Part shown: in pieces, positions 13,389 through 19,642 of the stretch
Position numbering within the stretch: the stretch's first letter is position 1
How the letters are laid out: each line of letters begins with the position of its first letter
Notes under the pieces: model-generated
What the model saw: the letters and a program-made list of their open reading frames with translations, nothing else
Told to the model about the DNA's origin: nothing
The model's database searches: none
Virus record (IMG/VR): IMGVR_UViG_3300009506_000198
Coordinates: 1-23,062 of that record
Strand: one strand, 5' to 3'
Source of the DNA: a virus
DNA length: 23,062 bases
Position numbers and translations under genes: made by a program

Positions 13389-14629
13389 AAACAGAAGATC
13401 TATATCACGTACTTCATTGTGAATGCTGTTCTAAGAGAATAGATATCCTTCACGATGTTTTATCTTACTCTGATGAAGCTGTAGCTAAAGCTCTGATGGT
13501 AAGCGAAGTAGCTCATATAGCAAGGGTTGAGTCACGTATGCGTGAATACCTTTTGTCTAAATGGAGATTACGCGCTGAACAAGCCGCTAAGAAAGCCGGT
13601 GGCGTCTACAAGAGTACAGGATCTTTGAAAGCTTCTTTCGCTTCGGTAGACAAGATAATGAACAAGTGGGATGAAGAAGTAGCGCTACGTTTCGGAAAAG
13701 ACATTGAAGAGATATATAAGCTTGCCAGAAATGCGGGATGGAAAAAGGCTAACGGTCAAACTTCAGCTTCACTTCAATACGCTATGCCAAATTTTACCGA
13801 AGAACTTGAAGGAAAGGTGAAGAAGGCAAAGGTGAAAAGAAGATTAGCCGCTGTGAAACCTTCTTTCGACTTGTTTGATGAACAAGCTGTAATGCAATTG
13901 CAAGATGATCAAATGTTATGGATAGGCGTTCATTATGACAAGAACGTAAGGGACACCGTAAGAGAATCTGTAAAACCTGGTGTTGTTCAAGGGGTAAGTC
14001 GGATAGAAGCTGGTAGACGCGTTAGTGAAGCCGTCTTGAAACAACTAACAAAGGTAACCGTTCCAGGTGGATTCAATGGATCTGATGCAAAGTACTTTGA
14101 AGGATTAGCGGCTAATACGGCTACTAATAGTAGGGTACGTGGTCAACTAAGAAGTTTCGTTGACGTAGGTGTTACACGATACGAAATAGTGAATCCTATG
14201 GATAATCGTACTTCACCTATTTGTGTAGAGATGAATGGAAAGGTTTTTACGGTTAGAGAAGGAGCTTCACTTATTTCAAAAGTTTCTGGTGCTACTAATC
14301 CGGAACAAGTCAAAGAAGCTCACCCATGGGTTTCAGTGGGTGAGGCAAGAAAGATATACAAGAGTGGTGGTGAAAGAGCGCTAGCGAAAAAAGGTTTGTG
14401 TTTACCACCCTACCATTTTCGGTGTAGAAGTACGGTTGATATATCTACTGAATCTGTTTCATTTGGTTCTTTGTCAAAGGAAGAAATGATAGAAGTTCCT
14501 AGCCGTAAACAACCGACTAAACAGAATACTCCAAAGAATAGAAAACCGACTTCAAAACCGAAGAAATCTCAACCTATGAAACGTCCTGCTACGCTTCCGG
14601 AAATTGGTGAAGTTTTGAAAGCAGCGTAG
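13385..14629 (+). CDS. Minor head protein, Mu gpF-like head morphogenesis protein
   Basis: The 414-residue product has the C-terminal signature of the phage Mu F-like family: NPMDNRTSPICVEMNGKVF (270-288), then AHPWVS, and KGLCLPPYHFRCRSTVDIS (336-354). Residues 180-265 hold the usual helical part (VSRIEAGRRVSEAV and ANTATNSRVRGQLRSF). Residues 30-120 are long charged helices, and a CECC cluster sits at 12-15. Members bind near the portal and act early in head assembly; some are injected with the DNA. The last 50 residues are basic and proline-rich, probably disordered. The gene starts in an ATGA overlap with the portal gene. Confidence 0.88.
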   Translation: MKTEDLYHVLHCECCSKRIDILHDVLSYSDEAVAKALMVSEVAHIARVESRMREYLLSKWRLRAEQAAKKAGGVYKSTGSLKASFASVDKIMNKWDEEVALRFGKDIEEIYKLARNAGWKKANGQTSASLQYAMPNFTEELEGKVKKAKVKRRLAAVKPSFDLFDEQAVMQLQDDQMLWIGVHYDKNVRDTVRESVKPGVVQGVSRIEAGRRVSEAVLKQLTKVTVPGGFNGSDAKYFEGLAANTATNSRVRGQLRSFVDVGVTRYEIVNPMDNRTSPICVEMNGKVFTVREGASLISKVSGATNPEQVKEAHPWVSVGEARKIYKSGGERALAKKGLCLPPYHFRCRSTVDISTESVSFGSLSKEEMIEVPSRKQPTKQNTPKNRKPTSKPKKSQPMKRPATLPEIGEVLKAA

Positions 14630-14650
14630 CGATCAAGCTATCATATAATT

Positions 14651-15193
14651 ATGGAAGATATTTCTACCAGTATATTAGGGATCGTCAAGTGTGTTAGAAA
14701 AACATCTTTGTCCGCTGTTAGAGATAAAGCCCGTAAAGGAATCCAGGTCGAGACAAAAAAAGATGTAGTTACAGAAAATTCATCCGATGAACAGAATACG
14801 GTAAAAAAACAGATCGATGTAACCATAGCGAAAGCTGATGAAGAACAACAGACTGTTACCGGGATTGTACTTCAACCTGAAGTAGTTGACGGACAAGGGG
14901 ATATTATGTCCGCTGAAGTTATAAGAGATAGCGCTTATGCTTTTCTAATGAACTTCAATAAGGCTACCAAACTAGGTATTCAACACAGTAAATTCCCTGT
15001 CGGAAAGATGGCCTTAGTTGAAAGCTGGTTATCACCTATGGAAATGGCAATAGGGACTAAGACGGTCAAACAAGGTTCTTGGATTATGACCGTGAAAGTC
15101 TTAGACAAAAAGCTATGGGAGAAAGTGAAGAAGGGTGAAATAACTGGTTTCAGTATTGGCGGTAAAGCTAAGGTAGTGGGCGTACAAACATAA
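14651..15193 (+). CDS. Prohead maturation protease, XkdF-like (Peptidase S78 type)
   Basis: The 180-residue product matches the XkdF-like serine protease core: EQQTVTGIVLQPEVVDGQGD (65-84), AYAFLMNFNKATKLGIQHSK (95-114) with the likely catalytic His112, LVESWLSPMEM (122-132), GSWIMTVKVLDKKLWEKVKK (142-161) and GEITGFSIGGKA (162-173) with the likely nucleophile Ser168. Such enzymes trim scaffold and capsid proteins during head maturation. Residues 1-60 are polar and may be a removable pro-segment. There is no clear ribosome binding site; a small inverted repeat (14626-14641) spans the upstream stop. In many relatives the protein continues into an EVSLVD-PAN segment. Here that segment starts the next gene, 14 bases later with its own ribosome binding site, so protease and scaffold appear to be separate chains. 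Confidence 0.88.
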   Translation: MEDISTSILGIVKCVRKTSLSAVRDKARKGIQVETKKDVVTENSSDEQNTVKKQIDVTIAKADEEQQTVTGIVLQPEVVDGQGDIMSAEVIRDSAYAFLMNFNKATKLGIQHSKFPVGKMALVESWLSPMEMAIGTKTVKQGSWIMTVKVLDKKLWEKVKKGEITGFSIGGKAKVVGVQT

Positions 15194-15206
15194 AGGAATC
15201 AAAACT

Positions 15207-16157
15207 ATGCCTAAGAAACCTATTAGAAGATTTCTAAAATTAGATACAAATGAGGTATCGTTAGTAGACGTTCCAGCAAACGAAGTACCGTTTCTGGTAA
15301 CCAAAAATCAAGAATTGGAGAATGAAGACATGAGCGCACAAGCCGGAAATCAAAACACCGACGAAAGCCGTGTTGAATTGCAAGTTGACGGTGGCGATAG
15401 CGCCGTTGAAAAGGCCATACAACACATGAATTCTATCGTCGAAAACATAGTGAAGGTCGCCACCGAAAAAAACCAAGGAGAGAAAGAAGGAAGTGAAGAC
15501 TCTCAGTCGGTTGATTCCGGTGACACCCAAGACGTTAGCAAGGCTACTGTCAAAACTCTTCTTTCCGCTTTAGGTATGAAGGGTGAAGATATGAAGAAAG
15601 CTTGCGACAAACTGAAGGCGGCTGGATTCAATCCTGACCAGAAATTCCCGTCTGCACAACCGCCCGTCAAGAAAGATGCAAGCGGTGAAGATCCTGAACC
15701 TGAAGCTGATACTAAAAAGTCAGAAGACGGTCAAGGTTCTTCTGAAGATCAACCGCTTACCATGCAAGGTCTAGTAGCCGCTGTTTCGAAAGCAGCGGCT
15801 TTTACACCTGGTAGGATCAAGCAACTTCAAGATGCGCAAGATATCCTGAAGCTTGTCCTTGAAGCGGTTGCCCCTAATGCAACGCCTAAAACGAAAGTTC
15901 CGGGTGTTGAGAGTCATAGCAATCCGAGTGCCGTAAGCGATCTTTCTCAACCGAAGAAGAAGCCGGTTATGAAGAGTGCTGATGGTAACGACGAATTGGT
16001 TTCAACGTTGAAGTCTTTGGCTGATGGCGTGAAGAACCTAACGGAACGTGTCGAAAGTATCGAGAAGACTCGCAACGCTAGCAATAGCGTAGAAGAAGAC
16101 GGTGATACTGATACGAATACACAAAAGAATCAAGGCCTTTGGAACGGGCTTCTATAA
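15207..16157 (+). CDS. Scaffold-like capsid assembly protein, companion of the protease
   Basis: The 316-residue product begins with FLKLDTNEVSLVDVPANEVP (9-28), the segment that in related phages follows the XkdF-like protease domain. The rest is acidic, low in complexity and Ser/Glu/Asp/Lys-rich, with a helical segment (LVAAVSKAAAF to LKLVLEAVA, about 188-230) and a predicted coiled coil near the end (LVSTLKSLADGVKNLTERVE, then SIEKT, about 268-292). It ends GLWNGLL. These are the usual features of a scaffold: abundant, disordered, coiled-coil, placed between protease and major capsid genes. AAAGGA precedes the ATG. The tail motif is shared with two other proteins in this window. Confidence 0.75.
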   Translation: MPKKPIRRFLKLDTNEVSLVDVPANEVPFLVTKNQELENEDMSAQAGNQNTDESRVELQVDGGDSAVEKAIQHMNSIVENIVKVATEKNQGEKEGSEDSQSVDSGDTQDVSKATVKTLLSALGMKGEDMKKACDKLKAAGFNPDQKFPSAQPPVKKDASGEDPEPEADTKKSEDGQGSSEDQPLTMQGLVAAVSKAAAFTPGRIKQLQDAQDILKLVLEAVAPNATPKTKVPGVESHSNPSAVSDLSQPKKKPVMKSADGNDELVSTLKSLADGVKNLTERVESIEKTRNASNSVEEDGDTDTNTQKNQGLWNGLL

Positions 16158-16182
16158 AGAATAACGGTCACAAGGCGCAAAC

Positions 16183-16195
16183 GAAAGAAACTTTC
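16183..16195 (+). promoter_or_regulatory. Hairpin abutting the capsid gene ribosome binding site
   Basis: GAAAG (16183-16187) and CTTTC (16191-16195) pair around AAA, and AAGGAG begins at 16196. The stem is short, so chance is possible. The position directly before the ribosome binding site of the most expressed gene repeats a pattern seen elsewhere in the module. Confidence 0.38.
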
Positions 16196-16211
16196 AAGGA
16201 GATAAACGAAA

Positions 16212-17414
16212 ATGACTATTTCAAATGAAGATATTGTCAGCAAGGCGGCGATAACCGCTGATGCAATAGCGGCAAGCGGAAAGTTGAACAATGCGCAATC
16301 CGATCGGTTTATCGATTTTGTGATTGATGAAACTGTTCTGAAGGACAACGCGCGTATCGTTCGCTTTCGAAACGAAAACCTAGAAATTGACAAGATCGGT
16401 GTTGGTCGACGTGTGGCCGTACCGAAGTCTGAAGCGGTTGACCCACAGGTTAGACGCGGTATTACGACTTCAAAGGTCACTTTGACACCACACGAATTGT
16501 GCGTTCCGTTCGAGATCGGTGATAGCTTCAGAGAGCTAAACATAGAAGGTGATAGCATTGAAGAAACGATTATCCGATTGATGGCTACGCAACTTGCGAA
16601 CGATCTAGAAGATCTATACATCAATGGTAACGAACTAGGACCGGCCGTACCACAATCCGATATTTTGGAAAATGGTAGCTCTGATGAAGTCAAAGACGCC
16701 TACTTGGCACTCTGTGACGGGTGGTCGATTCTCGCTGATGGTTCGAACATCGTTGACGCGCAAGGACAAAACATCGGTTTGTCTATTTTTAGTAAGGCTA
16801 TTAGAGCAATGCCTACCAAGTTTAGGCGGAATCGATCGGCGCTACGATGGTTCATCAGTCCGGATCTTTGGCAGCTATATCTAGAGAAGTTGTCGACACG
16901 CGCTACTATGTTGGGTGATGAAGCCGCTCGCGGTGGTGGCGGAATGCCTGGACCTTTCGGTATTACGGCCGTCCCTGTTCCTTTGTGGGAGTTCGAACCG
17001 CTCACTGTGGAACATATAACCTTGACCGGAACAACCGCTGTAGCGCTTGCTAACGCACCTGTAACGGACGTCGTAGTTCATCCGGAAACGTTGGATAAGG
17101 TTCCTACTGTCGCTTATGTTGAAGGCGCTGGTAACGACTATATCCTTGACGCGACCAACGGAACGATTGCGCGTGATGCGGCTGGTTCTATCGGAAGTGG
17201 CGATACGGTCAAAGTAACCTATCGGTCTAACCCGCAAATTCTATTGACGCACATGAATAACATGATCGTCGGTATAGGCCGTGATATCCGTATCGAAAAA
17301 GATCGTGATATCTACAAGGGTGTAAATCAATACGCGATTACGGCTAAGGTTGATGTAGAATACGAAGAACTAACCGCGATCGTAAAGGTTCGAAACGTCG
17401 GAAAGGGTGTATAA
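16212..17414 (+). CDS. Major capsid protein (HK97 fold)
   Basis: The 400-residue product forms the head shell. Family features include an N-terminal helical arm (1-40), SKVTLTPHELCVPFEIGDSF (87-106) and IEETIIRLMATQLANDLEDL (116-135) followed by YINGN, the spine helix region. WFISPDLWQLYLEKLSTRAT (213-232) is the next core segment, and RIEKDRDIYKGVNQYAITAK (360-379) with VDVEYEELTAIVKVRNV closes the P-domain and A-domain core. Residues 264-340 look like an inserted beta-rich domain (VEHITLTGTTAVALANAPVT to GDTVKVTYRS), a type often exposed on the capsid surface. AAGGAG lies eleven bases before the ATG. The codon choice appears richer in C/G-ending codons than in the accessory genes, consistent with high expression. 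Confidence 0.94.
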   Translation: MTISNEDIVSKAAITADAIAASGKLNNAQSDRFIDFVIDETVLKDNARIVRFRNENLEIDKIGVGRRVAVPKSEAVDPQVRRGITTSKVTLTPHELCVPFEIGDSFRELNIEGDSIEETIIRLMATQLANDLEDLYINGNELGPAVPQSDILENGSSDEVKDAYLALCDGWSILADGSNIVDAQGQNIGLSIFSKAIRAMPTKFRRNRSALRWFISPDLWQLYLEKLSTRATMLGDEAARGGGGMPGPFGITAVPVPLWEFEPLTVEHITLTGTTAVALANAPVTDVVVHPETLDKVPTVAYVEGAGNDYILDATNGTIARDAAGSIGSGDTVKVTYRSNPQILLTHMNNMIVGIGRDIRIEKDRDIYKGVNQYAITAKVDVEYEELTAIVKVRNVGKGV

Positions 17415-17460
17415 ACCCTACACAAAAATAAGCTTGTGAGGTATCTTCACTAAGCAGGTT

Positions 17461-17475
17461 CGATCATTTTGATTG
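17461..17475 (+). promoter_or_regulatory. Small hairpin before the ribosome binding site of the post-capsid gene
   Basis: CGATCA (17461-17466) pairs with TGATTG (17470-17475) around TTT, with one G-U pair. AAGGAG follows at 17484-17489. A second short repeat (AGGGT/ACCCT, 17404-17419) spans the capsid stop codon. Confidence 0.33.
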
Positions 17476-17498
17476 GTCTAAACAAGGAGAATCAAGAA

Positions 17499-17969
17499 AT
17501 GGCAAAAGGTTTTCAAGCAAAAGTTCAGTTATCAAAAACGAAGCGCGCCCCTGTATCTCATACGGGATATAGGGGTCGTACCGTCAAAAAGGGTGATTCC
17601 TTTACGACTATCGATCCGGCTGAAGCAAGGTATTATCAATGTCAACCGGGTTTCAGCGTTCAGATTCTATCTGGTAAGCTCATCTCTAAACCGGTTGAAG
17701 AACCTGAAGAGATCGATGAAGTGGATGACGATGAAGACGAAGTAGAAGAAGAACGTGACGAAGAAGTAGAAGGCCTTTACGAAAAAGCAGATCTGAAAAA
17801 GATGAGCGTAAAGGACCTGAAAGCTCTAATCAAAGATGACGATGATCTTACGCTTTCCGTGAAGGATATTCCGAAGAAAGCAGGGAAGAAAGAGATAATC
17901 GAGATGATTCTTGACGCGCAAAGTCAAGATGACGATGACGATGACGATGAAGAAGGTGAAGACGAATAA
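17499..17969 (+). CDS. Acidic head-associated protein with SAP-like segment
   Basis: The start at 17499 is supported by AAGGAG ten bases upstream; the open frame extends to a TTG at 17469 that lacks one. The 156-residue product has a basic N-terminal domain (residues 1-55, AKVQLSKTKRAPVSHTGYRG and DPAEARYYQCQPGFSVQIL), then an Asp/Glu run (65-90). A helix-extended-helix segment follows (LKKMSVKDLKALIKDDDD to KKEIIEMILDAQ, about 98-140), like the SAP/HeH folds often found in phage small head proteins, and the tail is poly-Asp/Glu. Genes with this plan commonly follow the major capsid gene; decoration or head-tail joining are possible roles. Confidence 0.68.
   Translation: MAKGFQAKVQLSKTKRAPVSHTGYRGRTVKKGDSFTTIDPAEARYYQCQPGFSVQILSGKLISKPVEEPEEIDEVDDDEDEVEEERDEEVEGLYEKADLKKMSVKDLKALIKDDDDLTLSVKDIPKKAGKKEIIEMILDAQSQDDDDDDDEEGEDE
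17928..17950 (+). repeat. GATGAC tandem repeat encoding an Asp run
   Basis: Three full copies of GATGAC plus GATGA encode the poly-Asp tail of the acidic head-associated protein. Such a tract may vary in length by slippage in units of two codons. Confidence 0.85.
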
Positions 17970-17976
17970 TCTTCAC
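17956..17976 (+). promoter_or_regulatory. Seven-base-pair hairpin spanning a stop codon
   Basis: GTGAAGA (17956-17962) pairs perfectly with TCTTCAC (17970-17976); the loop CGAATAA contains the TAA stop of the upstream gene. AAGGGAG for the next gene follows ten bases later. It may mark an mRNA processing point or uncouple the two genes. Confidence 0.5.
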
Positions 17977-18001
17977 TGTCGCTTCAAGGGAGAATGAAAT
18001 C

Positions 18002-18382
18002 ATGTATTTTATCAGGTTTGGACATAACGCTCTAGTTCAGCAAGTTGAAGGATTTCCGAAAGACTGTAAACGCTCGTGTGAAGGTGCCCTACATGTACGA
18101 CCTGAAGCGACAAAGAAAGTCACTGAAGCCGAATTGAAGCGACTTCAAGAATTGAAAATTCCCTTGATGATTATCTCTAAACCGAAAGCGGTTGAATCTG
18201 TCGAGTCAGAATCTAACGAATTGCCCACTGAGGACGTCAAAGAAGTACTTTATTCGCCACTGGACGAAAATTCGGAACTACTGGCCGTAGAAAACTTTGA
18301 CGCCTTAGAAGGGCAATCTGTGGATTCTGAAGACGATTCTTACCAAAAAGAGAAAAAGGGGAAAAGGCGAAAGAAGTACTAG
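18002..18382 (+). CDS. Small head-module protein, unknown function
   Basis: A 126-residue product with a good ribosome binding site (AAGGGAG). Residues 1-60 look folded (MYFIRFGHNALVQQVEGFPK, a CKRSCEG pair, HVRPEATKKVTEAELKRLQE). The rest is acidic and Ser-rich, probably disordered, and ends in a Lys/Arg stretch (KEKKGKRRKKY). The folded part resembles small phage proteins found after the capsid gene, but I cannot assign a role such as head completion. Confidence 0.6.
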   Translation: MYFIRFGHNALVQQVEGFPKDCKRSCEGALHVRPEATKKVTEAELKRLQELKIPLMIISKPKAVESVESESNELPTEDVKEVLYSPLDENSELLAVENFDALEGQSVDSEDDSYQKEKKGKRRKKY

Positions 18383-18386
18383 CCAA

Positions 18387-18401
18387 TTCGGTTCAACCGA
18401 A
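18387..18401 (+). promoter_or_regulatory. Six-base-pair hairpin before a GTG start
   Basis: TTCGGT (18387-18392) pairs perfectly with ACCGAA (18396-18401) around TCA. The next gene starts at GTG 18411 and lacks a strong ribosome binding site. Confidence 0.42.
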
Positions 18402-18410
18402 AGAACTATT

Positions 18411-18824
18411 GTGCTGAAAATACACACATGTGACGGCCAAACACTTAGAGTAGATTTGGCTGATGAAGAACAAGCTCGCCTTTGGTTAGATCGTTTGGCT
18501 AGAGAAGACTTTCAGGCTACCATAAATGGTGTGTCGTTAGTAGAAAGGCATAGCGTAGGAAAGTGTCAAGAGTGCGGTAGGCGTAGCTCTAGAGATATCG
18601 GTGTTCAATATTCAGTTACTAGACCTGATGATTTCAAAAAAGTGTTTTTCAATATTGAGTACATTAGACCTAACGGAAAAATAAAGGGTGGTGAAAGAGT
18701 CACTGTTTTTTCTGATGATATAAGACTCGTTATGATGGCTCATAAGTCACAACCGGCCGCTAGGGTAACAGTATCAAAAATAGGAAAACAAAAATTCAAC
18801 CCTTACAAGGGAGCAAAGAAATGA
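18411..18824 (+). CDS. Unrecognised head-module protein with a CxxC motif
   Basis: The 137-residue product starts at GTG. It has an N-terminal part (KIHTCDGQTLRVDLADEEQA then RLWLDRLA), a CQECGRR pair (C53, C56) that could be a metal or disulphide site, and a beta-rich C-terminal half (FNIEYIRPNGKIKGGERVTV). No family is recognised. The start is uncertain because no good ribosome binding site precedes it. It ends in an ATGA overlap with the next gene, which supports a real, co-translated gene. Confidence 0.55.
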   Translation: MLKIHTCDGQTLRVDLADEEQARLWLDRLAREDFQATINGVSLVERHSVGKCQECGRRSSRDIGVQYSVTRPDDFKKVFFNIEYIRPNGKIKGGERVTVFSDDIRLVMMAHKSQPAARVTVSKIGKQKFNPYKGAKK

Positions 18825-19597
18825 TTACTCAATCTATCATCGTTCGTAAAGATATCAGACTAGCTACCGGTGAGAGTCTAAAAGACTTCTCTATGAAGAT
18901 ACGTGAAGCTTGTGTGAAATGGGCTAGACAGAAATTGAACGTAGATACGAAGAAGGGCGATATCTATCCGGTTGAGATCTTCAGTACGGCTATCGTATTT
19001 GACGTTTATAAATATGATATGCCTGAACCAAGTGAGAGACAAAAATTCTACGCTTGTAAATACAAGCGTCAAGATAACGGTGGATTTGAATTTGAAAGCT
19101 TAATCGAAGTCGAAAGGGTTGTTTCGTTCCAGCAAAAACAAAATACCCCTGTTATGAAATCAAAAGAAGTAGACGTTGAAAAAGCGCCATTGTCAACGGC
19201 CACTATCAATGATCTACCTGATGCGGCTTTCGCGATCATTCTTCCAGGTGGTAAGAAAGATGCGAGTGGTAAAACCGTACCACGTACTTTACGCGCGCTA
19301 CCGCATCACACACGTAACGTTCAAAGCGCTGGTGAGAATAGTACAATTGATATGCCACGTTTACGTAATGCATTAGCGCGATTGAATCAAGCTAAGATGA
19401 GTCCGGAACAACGTAAACGCGCTGGTGCTCATTTGGAAAAGCACGCTAAAGCTGTGTTGGCTAGCCGTGGTGGTAACCCTGGTAAAATTGACGCAACGCG
19501 CGGAAATAGAGCTGGTGCTACCCCTGTCAAAAAAGCCTTAGACGTTTGTGATGGGTGGAAAGAAACATCTAAAAGTTTCTGGCGTAGCGTTCTATAA
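18821..19597 (+). CDS. Head-module protein with protease-associated domain and FWRSVL tail
   Basis: The 258-residue product has three parts. Residues 1-105 form a beta/alpha domain (ITQSIIVRKDIRLATGESLK, FSTAIVFDVYKYDMPEPSER). Residues 131-213 form a conserved small domain (DLPDAAFAIILPGGKKDASG, KTVPRTLRALPHH, IDMPRLRNALARLNQAKMSP) that in other phages is often fused to prohead proteases. Residues 214-258 are a Gly/Arg-rich linker and a terminal helix ending SFWRSVL, similar to the ends of the scaffold-like protein and of the 8713-8982 product. No protease active site is visible. A role in head assembly as substrate or cofactor is inferred. The ribosome binding site is AAGGGAG. Confidence 0.65.
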   Translation: MITQSIIVRKDIRLATGESLKDFSMKIREACVKWARQKLNVDTKKGDIYPVEIFSTAIVFDVYKYDMPEPSERQKFYACKYKRQDNGGFEFESLIEVERVVSFQQKQNTPVMKSKEVDVEKAPLSTATINDLPDAAFAIILPGGKKDASGKTVPRTLRALPHHTRNVQSAGENSTIDMPRLRNALARLNQAKMSPEQRKRAGAHLEKHAKAVLASRGGNPGKIDATRGNRAGATPVKKALDVCDGWKETSKSFWRSVL

Positions 19598-19607
19598 AAA
19601 ACGTTTT

Positions 19608-19628
19608 CGGTATGGGAAACCATCACCG
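19608..19628 (+). promoter_or_regulatory. GAAA-tetraloop hairpin before the fusion enzyme gene
   Basis: CGGTATGG (19608-19615) pairs with CCAT and ACCG (19620-19623 and 19625-19628), with one bulged C, around a GAAA tetraloop. The ribosome binding site GTGAGGA follows at 19633. GNRA loops are unusually stable in RNA, which favours a role at the RNA level. Confidence 0.55.
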
Positions 19629-19642
19629 TATAGTGAGGAATT

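Noticed and set aside
14613-14650. A promoter before the protease gene (TATAAT-like sequence at 14643-14649)
   Set aside because: The only -35-like box is 23 bases away, and the -10 box would place the transcript start inside the gene.
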